In this document: in pieces, positions 34,545-43,437 of the stretch | Position numbering within the stretch: the first letter of the stretch is position 1 | How the letters are laid out: each line of letters opens with the position of its first letter | Origin: JAKFDK01 sp036676195 | GTDB lineage: Bacteria; Bacillota; Sulfobacillia; Symbiobacteriales; ZC4RG38 | NCBI GenBank assembly: GCA_036676195.1 | Contig: JAKFDK010000024.1 | Span: 16,304 to 80,303, forward strand | Length of the DNA: 64,000 nt | Direction of reading: 5' to 3' | Translations under genes and position numbers: made by a program | Notes under the pieces: model-generated | Databases searched by the model: none | Told to the model about the DNA's origin: nothing | The model's input: only the letters and a program-made list of their open reading frames with translations

Positions 34545-35648
34545 TTGATTCCGCTCTACCACATCCGACCGACTGCCGCCGATGAAGCGGCTGTTCTGAC
34601 GGCCCTGCAGGAGGGCCAATGGGCCGACGGCCCGGCGGTGCGCACCTGTGAGGCCGGTTTTGGCGCCGCCATGCATGTACCGGCCGGAGCGGCTGTGGCC
34701 ACATCGTCCGGGACATCAGCCCTGCAGGCCATTTGCGCTGCCCTTCTGGAACCCGGGGACGAGGTCATTACAACCCCGCTCACCTTCATTGCTACGGCCA
34801 ACGCCATTGTGGGGGCCGGGGCCATTCCTGTGTTTGCCGACGTGGAACCGGAGACGGGCAACCTCGACCCCCTTGCAACCGCAGCCGCCCTGAAACGCTG
34901 CCGCCGGCCCCGGGCCCTGCTGCCGGTGCATTTGTACGGGCGCCCGTGCAACCTGCCGGCCCTGGCACAAATCGCCCGGGACGCCGGCCTGCTCCTGCTG
35001 GAGGACTGCGCCCAGGCCGCGGGGGCCAGGCTGGACGGGCGGGCGGTGGGCACCTGGGGTATTGCCGCCGCCTTCAGCTTTTATGCCACCAAGAACCTGG
35101 CCACCGGTGAAGGCGGCATGGTGGTGTCGGCCAATCCGGAAGTAGCCGCCGCCGTACGGCGTTATGTTAACCACGGCCGCAGTGGCGGTGCCTACCGGCA
35201 CGTGAGCTGCGGCTTTAACCTGCGCATGCACGGGCTGGCCGCGGCCCTGGGCTGCAGCCGGCTGCGGCGGCTGGAAGCGGACAACGCCGTGCGCCGGCAC
35301 AATGCGCAGTGGCTCCGGGCTGCCCTGGCCGACCTGCCCTGGCTGGCCCTGCCACCGGACTGCGATGGCCATGTCTTTCACCAGTTCGTGGTCCGGTGCC
35401 CCTGGCGAACTGCCCTGCAGGAGCATCTGAACGCCCATGGTGTGGAGTCCAGGGCTTACTATCCCAACGTGTTGTACCATCAGCCGGCCCTGACGGCCTT
35501 TCAGCCGCCCACGCCCTGTCTGGCGGCCGAACAACTGGCGGCTGAGGTGCTGGCGCTGCCGGTACACCCGGGCCTGTCCCCGGCTGACCTGCAAACCGTT
35601 GCCACAGCCGTCTGCAGCTTCTACCCCTCTGGAGGTGAAGCGGTGTGA
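34545..35648 (+). CDS. DegT/DnrJ/EryC1 sugar aminotransferase (GnnB/WlbE-like)
   Basis: 367 residues from a TTG at 34545. PLP-enzyme features: SSGTSALQAICAALL, the DCAQAAGA loop, and the lysine in FSFYATKNLATGEGG; the family's NHG.. segment is VNHGRSGGAYRH. It transfers an amino group to a keto-sugar nucleotide. It overlaps a Gfo/Idh/MocA dehydrogenase as GTGA. That pairing is the one used to make UDP-GlcNAc3N or UDP-3-amino uronates, with the acyltransferase at 22646 available for N-acetylation. A GDP-perosamine-type role with gmd is the alternative. Confidence 0.85.
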   Translation: MIPLYHIRPTAADEAAVLTALQEGQWADGPAVRTCEAGFGAAMHVPAGAAVATSSGTSALQAICAALLEPGDEVITTPLTFIATANAIVGAGAIPVFADVEPETGNLDPLATAAALKRCRRPRALLPVHLYGRPCNLPALAQIARDAGLLLLEDCAQAAGARLDGRAVGTWGIAAAFSFYATKNLATGEGGMVVSANPEVAAAVRRYVNHGRSGGAYRHVSCGFNLRMHGLAAALGCSRLRRLEADNAVRRHNAQWLRAALADLPWLALPPDCDGHVFHQFVVRCPWRTALQEHLNAHGVESRAYYPNVLYHQPALTAFQPPTPCLAAEQLAAEVLALPVHPGLSPADLQTVATAVCSFYPSGGEAV

Positions 35649-36589
35649 TCCGTTTTGGCGTGGTCGGCACCGGCAACATGGGGCGCAATCATGCCCGGAT
35701 ACTGGCCGACCTGCCCGGCGTTACCCTGGCCGGGGTGTACGATCAGGACTGCGCCCGGGCTGAAACGGTGGCCGCGGCCACCGGCAGCAGGGCCTGGGCG
35801 GATCTGGACGGGCTGCTGGCGGCGGTCGATGCGGTGGTGGTGGCGGTCCCGACCGCTGCGCATTACGCCGTCGGCCGCCGTTGTCTGGAGGCCGGTCGGC
35901 ACACCCTGATGGAAAAGCCGCTGGCTGCCAACACGACCGAGGCCGAGGCCCTGTGCCGGCTGGCCGCCGCCAACGGCCCGGCGCTGATGGTGGGTTATGT
36001 GGAGCGGTTTAACCCCGCCGTATGCAGGCTGCGGACGCTGCTGGAGCGTGACACGCCCCTGTTTTTCAGTTTTACGCGGGTGGGGCCGGAGCCCGCCCCC
36101 GGAGGCGGCACCGGGGTGATCCTGGACCTGGCCATTCATGATCTCGACCTGATGCTGCACCTCTCCGGCCAGCCGGTCCGGCACGTTGCCGCCCTGGCCG
36201 CCGGAGCCGGGCGGGAAGACACTGCCTCCCTCTCCTTCCTGCTGGATGACGGCTGCCTGGCGCACCTGACGGTGAACTGGCTGACCCCGTTCAAGGTCAG
36301 GGAGATCCAGGTAGCTACGGCACAGCGCCTGTACCGCTGCAACCTGCTGCGCCAGCAACTGACCGCCTTCAGCCGCCAGCCCGGCGGCACAGACTCGTAT
36401 GCGGTCACGGAAATCCCTGTGCGGTACGAGGAGCCCCTGCGGGCTGAACTGGCCGCCTTTGCCAGAGCCATTGCGACCGGAGAGGCGCCGCCGGTGCCGT
36501 GCAGCGCTGCACTGCCTTCCCTGCGGCTGGCGGAAACGTGCCTGGCCCAGGTCTACCTGGCCAGGACATACCAGTCGGGCGAAGTCTGA
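35645..36589 (+). CDS. Gfo/Idh/MocA sugar-nucleotide dehydrogenase (GnnA/WlbA-like)
   Basis: 314 residues from a GTG at 35645. An N-terminal Rossmann fold (FGVVGTGNMGRNHARIL), the EKPLAAN motif with the catalytic-site Lys, MVGYVERFNPAV, and DLAIHDLDLML with the conserved His. The VERFNPAV segment resembles UDP-GlcNAc 3-dehydrogenases. It would oxidise the sugar C3 before the overlapping aminotransferase acts. Confidence 0.85.
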   Translation: MIRFGVVGTGNMGRNHARILADLPGVTLAGVYDQDCARAETVAAATGSRAWADLDGLLAAVDAVVVAVPTAAHYAVGRRCLEAGRHTLMEKPLAANTTEAEALCRLAAANGPALMVGYVERFNPAVCRLRTLLERDTPLFFSFTRVGPEPAPGGGTGVILDLAIHDLDLMLHLSGQPVRHVAALAAGAGREDTASLSFLLDDGCLAHLTVNWLTPFKVREIQVATAQRLYRCNLLRQQLTAFSRQPGGTDSYAVTEIPVRYEEPLRAELAAFARAIATGEAPPVPCSAALPSLRLAETCLAQVYLARTYQSGEV

Positions 36590-36594
36590 TGTGC

Positions 36595-36621
36595 ACCCGC
36601 TTTATCCAGACGCATAAAATA
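36595..36621 (+). promoter_or_regulatory. Sigma-K-like promoter upstream of the CBM-DUF6385 gene
   Basis: AC (36595-36596), 16 bases, then CATAAAATA (36613-36621), matching the sigma-K consensus AC-N16/17-CATANNNTA exactly. It lies about 130 bases upstream of the ATG at 36752, right after the preceding gene. It implies late mother-cell expression in sporulation. Confidence 0.5.
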
Positions 36622-36751
36622 TATCCGCACACCGATCCCTCCTCGGGTAAGGAGGCTGCGCGAACTGCCCGTGGTCGGCTTGGCCAGTCCAACGGCCCGG
36701 ACTCTCCCGCTGATCGGCAGGATACCGGAAAAAGGGGGCAGACCAGCCACA

Positions 36752-37588
36752 ATGGCCATCAGCTATATCTATAACGGCGGCTTTGAAATCCTGCGGGCCG
36801 ATGGGCTCTTCGCTGATGGGTGGGACCAGGGGTATGGCGACGGCAGTACGGTCTACTCCGTCACCACCGAGAATGTGTACGACGGCACCCAGGCGATGAA
36901 AATTGTTAACCCAACCTTCGTGGCGAACCTGGTGAGCGTGAACCAGAACCCGAGCGTGGCCACGGCGGTGACGCCGGGCGATAAGTGGGAAGCCAGCGCC
37001 TACTTTGTGACTGATGTGGCCGCCAAGCCGCTGCGCATTGTGGTGAACTTTTTTACCGGGGCCGATGTGTATATCTCCAGCTTAATTCTCAAGTTCACGT
37101 CCACCACCACGTTGCAGCAGTACTCCGGCGTGGTCACTGTGCCCGCCACCGCCGCCAAGGCCACCGTGGATGTGGGCATGCATGGTACCGGCACAGTCTG
37201 GATGGACTTTGTACAGTTCCAACGCCTGTACCCGGTGGATGCCACAGCCGCGGAAGCCAATCAGTCCCGGTTCCTGCCCCGGCAGGTCACCGGCATCACC
37301 ACGGTTGACGCCTACAGTTTCCTGGCCCTGGTGGATGTGTCGGAGAACTCCATGGTCACGTATGTGGTCACCAATACCGGCGGCGCCAATTCGGCCACCG
37401 TGAAGCTGCAGATCAGTGCCGACGGCAGCACCTGGATAGACGATGCATCGGAAACAACGGTGAGTCTGGGTGCCACGGTAGCGATCGTACCGCGGGTCTT
37501 CGCCCAGTTTGCCCGGCTGGCCTACCGCTCCACCTCCGCCGGCCTGTCCACCACCCTCACAGTGCTGACCCAGATCCAGTTTGCCTGA
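36752..37588 (+). CDS. Carbohydrate-binding-like plus DUF6385-type surface protein
   Basis: 278 residues from the ATG at 36752. The N-terminal half (YIYNGGFEIL, DGTQAMKIVN, VYISSLILKFT, GTVWMDFVQFQRL) has the jelly-roll pattern of carbohydrate-binding modules. The C-terminal 85 residues (MVTYVVTNTGGANSATVKLQ, ISADGSTWIDD, QFARLAYRSTSAGLSTTLTV) repeat the DUF6385-type domain of the protein at 33940. No signal peptide. With the sigma-K-like promoter this fits an outer spore-layer protein that binds or carries glycan. Confidence 0.75.
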   Translation: MAISYIYNGGFEILRADGLFADGWDQGYGDGSTVYSVTTENVYDGTQAMKIVNPTFVANLVSVNQNPSVATAVTPGDKWEASAYFVTDVAAKPLRIVVNFFTGADVYISSLILKFTSTTTLQQYSGVVTVPATAAKATVDVGMHGTGTVWMDFVQFQRLYPVDATAAEANQSRFLPRQVTGITTVDAYSFLALVDVSENSMVTYVVTNTGGANSATVKLQISADGSTWIDDASETTVSLGATVAIVPRVFAQFARLAYRSTSAGLSTTLTVLTQIQFA

Positions 37589-37596
37589 ACGACCAG

Positions 37597-37636
37597 CGGA
37601 AACCGGTGTCCACCGGCAGGTGGACACCGGTTTCCG
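37597..37636. terminator. Bidirectional terminator between convergent genes
   Basis: CGGAAACCGGTGTCCACC pairs perfectly with GGTGGACACCGGTTTCCG across a 4-base loop, between convergent stops at 37588 and 37638. Confidence 0.8.
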
Positions 37637-37637
37637 T

Positions 37638-38759
37638 TCACCCCGCCGCCCGCAGAGCGGGAATCAGATACTGTTGCACCACCTGCGGCAGGTCCCAGTC
37701 GCGCACCATGTCGGCCCTGGCCTGCGCCCCTCGGGCCTGCGCCGCCTCGGGGTGGGCCACCACCTCCCGCAGCAGGTGCCGCAGACTTTCCACGTTCGGT
37801 TCGGCCAGTGTCAGGCCTGTATACAGGGGAAGGTCCTGCCCGCGCTGTACCCGCCGGGTGTCCTCAATGTCGATCAGGTAGGCATTGGCGGAGGTCATGA
37901 AGGTCAGCGGGCCGCCCCAGTTGGGTCCGATGGTCGGCAAGCCGCAGGCCATGGCCTCGGCGTAGGGCCGGCCCCAGCCCTCGCCGCGGCTGGGCAGCAC
38001 AAAGGCATCGGCGGCGGCAAACAGGGCGGGCATCTCGGCATCGCTGAGCCGCCGGTCCAGCAGCAGCACCGGGGCATGGCCGTCGGGCTTGCTGCGGCCA
38101 TGGGCCTGGATCAAGCGTTGCAGTTCCGGCCGGGGGTCAACCCGGTGAAAGTCATGGCTGACCTTCAGGGTCAGGGAAACGTCCTCGTCGCCCCGGAACT
38201 CGCTCAGAAATGCCCGTAGCAGAATATCCCAGCCCTTGCGCCACTGCCATTCAAAAACAGACAGGAAATTGAATGCCCGCCGCCCCGCCACCGGCAGGGG
38301 CGGCGCCCCCGGGGCGAACAACCGGGTATCCACCCCATAAGGTGCCAGGTGCAGCTTACCGGCGGAAATACCGGCCGCTGCGAACTGCTCCAGGTTGAAC
38401 CGGCTGGGCACCCAGATGCAGTTCATGAACTTGCAGGTCCCAGCCCAGCCAGGAGGCAGACCCAGCGACTCAAAGGTAAAATAACCGATCCGGCGGCGCG
38501 CCGGTTCGCGCAGGTCAAACCGGAACGGCGGTGTCCCGTTGATGATGCAGGCTGAGTCCGCCGCCTTGGCGGCGCAGAGGCGCCGCAGGACTTCCGCCTG
38601 AGCGGGAGGCACTGCCGCGGTCGGCCGGTCCAGGGCCATGACCCGGTCCACCTCCCCCGCCGCCGCCAGGGCCAGAACCGCCGCCCGGTTGCTGCCGGCG
38701 TAGCCGGTTGACCCCCAGATGCTGCCCCGCCAGGTCACGGGCATGCGCCGCTGCGCCAC
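37638..38759 (-). CDS. GT4-family glycosyltransferase (paralogue A)
   Basis: 373 residues from a GTG at 38759 with GGAGGGG upstream. It has a GT-B fold: WGSTGYAGSNRAAVLAL, WVPSRFNLEQFAAAG, PYGVDTRLFAPG, then FNFLSVFEWQWRKGWD and the donor site VLPSRGEGWGRPYAEAMACG with the Glu pair. It shares the FLSVF.W.RKGWD signature with the genes at 38774, 48885 and 59079. The next gene upstream ends at 38774, so the two overlap closely. Confidence 0.85.
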   Translation of the reverse strand: MAQRRMPVTWRGSIWGSTGYAGSNRAAVLALAAAGEVDRVMALDRPTAAVPPAQAEVLRRLCAAKAADSACIINGTPPFRFDLREPARRRIGYFTFESLGLPPGWAGTCKFMNCIWVPSRFNLEQFAAAGISAGKLHLAPYGVDTRLFAPGAPPLPVAGRRAFNFLSVFEWQWRKGWDILLRAFLSEFRGDEDVSLTLKVSHDFHRVDPRPELQRLIQAHGRSKPDGHAPVLLLDRRLSDAEMPALFAAADAFVLPSRGEGWGRPYAEAMACGLPTIGPNWGGPLTFMTSANAYLIDIEDTRRVQRGQDLPLYTGLTLAEPNVESLRHLLREVVAHPEAAQARGAQARADMVRDWDLPQVVQQYLIPALRAAG

Positions 38760-38773
38760 TGGTCACCCCTCCG

Positions 38774-39892
38774 TCAACCCAGTTCTTGCAGCGCCAGGCG
38801 CAGATCACGGTTGTATACGACCCCTATATCCCATCCCGCCACCATGGCCGCCCGGGCCCGCTGGCCGCAGGCCCGCGCCCCGGCCTGATCTGTGACGACC
38901 CGGCGCATCAGTGCCTGCAGGTGCTCCACGCTCGGCTCCGCCAGCGCCAGCCCGTTGTAGACCGTCCGGTCGTTGGCCGCCGGTGGCGGTCCCACCGCTG
39001 CAATGTCTGCCAGGTAGGCTGTCTGGTCGTTCATGTAGGTCAGCATTCCGCCCCAGCGGGGGGCGATCACCGGCAGCCCGCAGGCCATGGCCTCGCTGCA
39101 GGGCAGGCCCCACCCCTCGCCGCGGCTGGCCAGAACAAAGGCATCGGCGGCGGCGTACAGGCGGGGCATCTCCGCTGCCGGCAGGGTATCTTCAAGTACC
39201 AGTAGCGGCGGCATCTGCTCCGGAGTGCGGCCCAGTTCGGCGGCAATAAAATCGGCCAGAATCGCCGGCACGTCGCCACGCGGCACGGTGATGCGGCTGA
39301 TTTTCAGGGTCAGGGAGACATCCTCGGCGGGGGCAAACTCCTGCACATAGGCCCGCAGGAGCAGATCCCAGCCCTTGCGCCATTGCCAATCGAAAACAGA
39401 CAGGAAATTGAACCCGCGGCGGCCGGGCACCGGCCAGGGCGCCAGGCCGGGGCGAAACCGGGCAGTGTCGACTCCGTAGGGCACCAGGCGCATGCGTTCC
39501 GGCTGCACGCCGGCGGCAGCGAAGTGCTCCAGGTTGTAGCGGCTGGGCACCCAGATCCGGTCCATCCGGTTGCACCGGGCCACCCGCTCCGGCGCCAGGG
39601 CCATGGTTTCGCCGGTGGTGCGCCCCACCCGGCGGTAACAGGCCATCTCCGGTACGAACTGGTCGGGCGGTACCGCCTGCACCACCACCGCATCCCGCAC
39701 CGGCACCTGGTTGGCTTCCAGCCGCCGCAGCGCCACGGCTTCCGGGCCCTGAACCACCGGAATACCCCGGTCGGTGGCGACCGCCCGGACCGGAAACCCA
39801 CCGGCGGCGATTTGCTGCACGGCATCGCGGTTGCTGGCCGCGTAGCCGGATTGATTCCACAGGGCGCCGATCCAGATTACCGGGCGCGCCAC
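38774..39892 (-). CDS. GT4-family glycosyltransferase (paralogue B)
   Basis: 372 residues from a GTG at 39892 with GGGAAGGGG upstream. It has WNQSGYAASNRDAVQQI, WVPSRYNLEHFAAAG, PYGVDTARFRPG, FNFLSVFDWQWRKGWD and VLASRGEGWGLPCSEAMACG. It is nearly collinear with paralogue A and arose by tandem duplication. Predicted cytosolic retaining transferase; GDP-mannose is a plausible donor given manC and gmd nearby. Confidence 0.85.
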   Translation of the reverse strand: MARPVIWIGALWNQSGYAASNRDAVQQIAAGGFPVRAVATDRGIPVVQGPEAVALRRLEANQVPVRDAVVVQAVPPDQFVPEMACYRRVGRTTGETMALAPERVARCNRMDRIWVPSRYNLEHFAAAGVQPERMRLVPYGVDTARFRPGLAPWPVPGRRGFNFLSVFDWQWRKGWDLLLRAYVQEFAPAEDVSLTLKISRITVPRGDVPAILADFIAAELGRTPEQMPPLLVLEDTLPAAEMPRLYAAADAFVLASRGEGWGLPCSEAMACGLPVIAPRWGGMLTYMNDQTAYLADIAAVGPPPAANDRTVYNGLALAEPSVEHLQALMRRVVTDQAGARACGQRARAAMVAGWDIGVVYNRDLRLALQELG

Positions 39893-39992
39893 TGCCAGCC
39901 CCCCTTCCCGTTTGCCCCCTATTCTATGCCAGGCGGGCGGGACAGGAACGTCCACCCGGCTGGCGCGTTATCGTAGATCAGGGGGGGTGCGT

Positions 39993-41390
39993 ATGCTGTT
40001 CGTCGCGATCCTGGCCGGAGGCCCGGGCACGCGCCTCTGGCCGCTCAGCAGTGCGGCCGTACCCAAACCGCTGCTGGCCCTGGGCGGTGCCCGCACACTG
40101 CTCCAGGCCGCCGCCGACCGGGCTGCCCGCCTGGCCGGTATGGAGCACCTGCTGGTAGTCAGCCAGGCACCCCTGGCGGCGGCGATTCGCCGCCAGTTGC
40201 CGGACCTGCCCGCTGCAAACCTCCTGCTGGAACCCCAGAGCCGGGATACCGCCGCCGCCGTCGGCCTGGCCGCCGCCGAGGCGGAACGGCGCTGCCCGGG
40301 CACCCTGCTGGCCGTTCTGCCGGCCGACCATCACGTGGGGGATGAGACCGCCTACGTGGCGGCGGTTCGCACAGCCACCACCGCCGCCACCGAGCGGAAC
40401 CTGATTCTGGTGGGGCTACGGCCGACGCGGGCGGAAACCGGTTATGGTTATGTGGAACTGGCAGCGGCAGAGCCCGGGGACTTGCCGGTCGGTGTGTTTG
40501 CCGTCCGCCGGTTTGTGGAGAAGCCGGGGCCGGAACAGGCCGCCGCCATGGTGGCATCCGGCCAGTTTCTGTGGAACATGGGGGTCGTGGTGGGCCGGGC
40601 CGCCCGGGTGCTGGCGGAGATCCGCCGCTGCCTGCCCGACCTTGGCGAAGGGCTGACGGTGGCGGCCCATACACCCCTGGATGAACCAACCCTGGAGCAC
40701 TTGTACGCCCGGGCCCCGCGGCTGTCGTTCGACCGGGCGGTGCTGGAAAAGAGTTTGCATCTGGGCGTGGTCGCTGCCACCTTTCCCTGGGACGACCTGG
40801 GCAACTGGAATGCTGTGCACCGTGTGCACGTGCCGGATGCCGCCGGTAACGTCTGCCAGGGGCAGGTGCGGCTGCGGGATGCCCGTGACTGCCTGGTATT
40901 CGATACCTGCGGCACCACGGCGGTGCTGGGGGTGAGCGGTCTGGTGATTGTGCGCACTCCGGACGGTCTGCTGGTGTGTGACCGGGCGAGGGCCCACGAG
41001 GCCGGCCTCGCTGCCGTCGGCTCCACTGCCGCCGCGATCCCGGCGGCAACGGCCCCCCACGTGCAGGTGGTCCCCAAACCCTGGGGGCGGGAGGTCTGGT
41101 GGGCACACACTCCGGCCTATGTGGGCAAGTTCCTGGAAGTGCGGGCAGGTCATACCCTCAGCCTGCAGTACCACCGGGAGAAGCTGGAGACCCTGTATTG
41201 CCTGCAGGGCACGGGCATTCTGCACCTGAACGGCCAGGACCAGGATTTTACCTCTGGCTGCAGCATGACGATCACACCGGGCACCGTCCACCGGCTCAAG
41301 GCCATGACTGAACTGACCGTTGTGGAGGTTTCCACGCCGCAGGTGGAAGATGTGGTTCGCCTGGCCGATGCTTACGGGCGGACGGATTAG
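39993..41390 (+). CDS. manC: ManC-type mannose-1-phosphate guanylyltransferase / mannose-6-phosphate isomerase
   Basis: 465 residues from the ATG at 39993, with GGGGGG seven bases upstream. The N-terminal nucleotidyltransferase has VAILAGGPGTRLWPLSS, VLPADHHV, FVEKPGPEQA and WNMGVVVGR. The C-terminal cupin (type II PMI: PKPWGREVWW, RAGHTLSLQYH, GTVHRLKAM) follows a linker at about 340-355. It makes GDP-mannose from mannose-1-phosphate and isomerises fructose-6-phosphate. It feeds gmd at 58111. Confidence 0.92.
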   Translation: MLFVAILAGGPGTRLWPLSSAAVPKPLLALGGARTLLQAAADRAARLAGMEHLLVVSQAPLAAAIRRQLPDLPAANLLLEPQSRDTAAAVGLAAAEAERRCPGTLLAVLPADHHVGDETAYVAAVRTATTAATERNLILVGLRPTRAETGYGYVELAAAEPGDLPVGVFAVRRFVEKPGPEQAAAMVASGQFLWNMGVVVGRAARVLAEIRRCLPDLGEGLTVAAHTPLDEPTLEHLYARAPRLSFDRAVLEKSLHLGVVAATFPWDDLGNWNAVHRVHVPDAAGNVCQGQVRLRDARDCLVFDTCGTTAVLGVSGLVIVRTPDGLLVCDRARAHEAGLAAVGSTAAAIPAATAPHVQVVPKPWGREVWWAHTPAYVGKFLEVRAGHTLSLQYHREKLETLYCLQGTGILHLNGQDQDFTSGCSMTITPGTVHRLKAMTELTVVEVSTPQVEDVVRLADAYGRTD

Positions 41391-41395
41391 GGTAT

Positions 41396-41432
41396 GTGGC
41401 CCCCTGTTCCCATACCGGGAGCAGGGGGCCAC
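41396..41432. terminator. Terminator between convergent manC and methyltransferase genes
   Basis: GTGGCCCCCTG pairs with CAGGGGGCCAC around a 15-base loop with some internal pairing (CCC/GGG), 6 bases after manC. Confidence 0.7.
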
Positions 41433-41446
41433 AACTGTTATGGGGC

Positions 41447-42025
41447 TCAACCGGCCCGGCGGGCCGTGTAGAGCGTGTCGGCCACCACTTCGTCAACCCA
41501 CAGCCCGGAGGGCCGGATGATCTCCTCAATCACCCGCTCCACGTCCGGCCAGGAGGGATTGCGGTAGTCGTGGATGGCCATCCAACCGCCCGGCACCACA
41601 TGCCTGGCCCAGATCCGGTAATCGGCCGCGCACGACTCATAGTCGTGGGATGCATCGATGTGCAGCAGGCCGATGGGCCGGTTCCATCCCTGGCCGACGA
41701 AATTCGTCAACCCCCGGATCGGGTCCACCATCTCCCGCAGGCCCAGACGCCGCAGATTGACATCGAACTCGTCAAAGCATTCGCCGGGCGTGGGCATGAT
41801 GCCGTCAGCCCAGAGATCCACTGCATAGATCCGGGCACCAAAGCCACGTTTGCTGGCGGCAGCGGCAAAGGCAGTGGACCGGCCTTTATGGCTGCCGAGT
41901 TCGACAATCGCCAGGTCAGCCGGTACCTGCGCCGCCAGTTCCACCATCCGCTTACATTCCGTCGGGGAAAACCACCCCGGCACGGTGTCCAGGCGGGCCA
42001 TTTCCTCCGGTGTGAGCACTCCCAT
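41447..42025 (-). CDS. Class I SAM-dependent methyltransferase
   Basis: 192 residues from the ATG at 42025 with AGGAGGT seven bases upstream. IVELGSHKGRSTAFAAAA is the SAM-binding glycine loop; IYAVDLWAD the acidic second strand; LLHIDASHDYESCAADY and GGWMAIHDY match the Methyltransf_24 type. It may methylate a sugar hydroxyl in the surface glycan. It follows the double-GT2 gene by 20 bases in the same operon. Confidence 0.8.
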   Translation of the reverse strand: MGVLTPEEMARLDTVPGWFSPTECKRMVELAAQVPADLAIVELGSHKGRSTAFAAAASKRGFGARIYAVDLWADGIMPTPGECFDEFDVNLRRLGLREMVDPIRGLTNFVGQGWNRPIGLLHIDASHDYESCAADYRIWARHVVPGGWMAIHDYRNPSWPDVERVIEEIIRPSGLWVDEVVADTLYTARRAG

Positions 42026-42045
42026 CACCGCCACCTCCTGCCAAC

Positions 42046-43416
42046 CTACACCTGCGGGGCATAAGTGCCCCATTTGCGGTGATAGCGGCCGGCGTTTTGC
42101 CTGGCCCACTCGCTGAAGTTTTCCGGGCGGCGCTTGCGGCTGCCCATGCCACAGTGGTATACCACGCTGGCGTGGGTATACCCCACCCGATAGCCGGCCC
42201 GCAGCAGGGTATTGTTGTGGTCCCAGTCCTCGTACCCGCCACAGGCCTGGTAACCTTCGTCAAACAGACCGGTAGCCTCCACCGTGGCCCGGTGCATCAG
42301 CCATGGGCACCCGTTGCCTGGCATAAACACGGCCCGGTCCGCGTCCATGACTGCCGACCAGTCGGTCCGGGCCCACTCTTCCGGCGATTGAATGTTCCGG
42401 GGGACCAGTTTCCCAATCGCCGGCGCATCGGCCAGAACATCGGCCAGCCGCTCCAGCCAGCCCGAGGTGAATAACATGTCGGGGTGAACCCACCCGAGCA
42501 GGTTCGTTTCCGGATCGGCCAGGAAATGGCGCAGGCCCAGGTTGAGGGCTGCCGCCAGGTTATCCCCCGGCAGCGTCAGGGTCGGCACACCCTGATCAGC
42601 CAGGAAGGGAACGGTGCCATCGGTGGAGCCCATGTCCACCGCCACCAGGCGGTGGTTTGGCCCCAGGGTGGGTTTCAGGCTGTCCAGACAGGCCGGCAGC
42701 CAGGTCAGGTCGTTAAAGGTGGTCAAAAAGAGACCGGTACGCCAAGGAACCGGTCGCGGCTGACGGCCGGCCAGATAGGCACGCATCACCGGCGGATGTT
42801 CTCGGGTAAACGGCCGCAGCGCCCGGCCGGCCGGGGCCGCGGGCAACTCGGCGCCCCCTTCCGGGGCCGTGGGCGAGACTGTGCCCCCGGCTGACGCCGT
42901 CAGGGCACCGTAGTCGGCGCAGACCAGCCCGGAATGCGCCAGACCGGCCCTCCTGGCGGCAGCGCCCCCCCCGGCGGCAGCAGTACGGCGCAACAGCAGG
43001 GGGATCGTACAAACCGGGTCGCGGTCCCCGTCGTTCTCCACGTGCCAGAAGTCCCGGTGAAACCGGTACTCCGATACCAGAAAGGCATTGCCCTGCGCCT
43101 GGCAAAGCAGATCCGGCAGAAAGCGGGCCAAGTCCGGATAAAAGATCCGGTCTGCCTCCATTTGCAGCACCCAGTCCCCGCCGGCGTGGGCCAGGGCCTG
43201 CTGCCGCAGAGCGGCCGGGTCGGCGCCGGCATCCGGCGCCGGAATCAGCCTGGCGCCGTACTGCCGGGCAATGTCAGCCACCTGCGGAACCGGCGCGGTT
43301 GCCACCATAATGACTTCACTGACCGCCGGCAGCACGGACTGCAGCGAAAAACCCAGCAGTTCAGGGCTACCCGTGACCACGTACAATGCCGAAACAGACG
43401 GCTGTGCACCCGCCAT
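42046..43416 (-). CDS. Double-GT2 glycosyltransferase with a decayed first domain
   Basis: 456 residues. The C-terminal GT2 (from about residue 225) looks active: LTTFNDLTWLPACLDSL, VAVDMGSTDGTVPFL, WVHPDMLFTSGWL, GGYEDWDHNNTLLRAG. The N-terminal copy (SALYVVTGSPELLGFSL, MVATAPVPQ) keeps LQMEADRIFYPDL but has lost the VVDNSSTDRT-type donor loop seen in the neighbour at 43438, and carries an Ala/Gly-rich insertion around residues 140-180. It may act as a structural or regulatory domain. Confidence 0.82.
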   Translation of the reverse strand: MAGAQPSVSALYVVTGSPELLGFSLQSVLPAVSEVIMVATAPVPQVADIARQYGARLIPAPDAGADPAALRQQALAHAGGDWVLQMEADRIFYPDLARFLPDLLCQAQGNAFLVSEYRFHRDFWHVENDGDRDPVCTIPLLLRRTAAAGGGAAARRAGLAHSGLVCADYGALTASAGGTVSPTAPEGGAELPAAPAGRALRPFTREHPPVMRAYLAGRQPRPVPWRTGLFLTTFNDLTWLPACLDSLKPTLGPNHRLVAVDMGSTDGTVPFLADQGVPTLTLPGDNLAAALNLGLRHFLADPETNLLGWVHPDMLFTSGWLERLADVLADAPAIGKLVPRNIQSPEEWARTDWSAVMDADRAVFMPGNGCPWLMHRATVEATGLFDEGYQACGGYEDWDHNNTLLRAGYRVGYTHASVVYHCGMGSRKRRPENFSEWARQNAGRYHRKWGTYAPQV

Positions 43417-43437
43417 GTTTTTCGCCCTCCTGCGTGG

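Noticed and set aside
34716..35594. Reverse-strand frame opposite the DegT gene
   Set aside because: No recognisable motif, and the forward product matches an enzyme family along its whole length.
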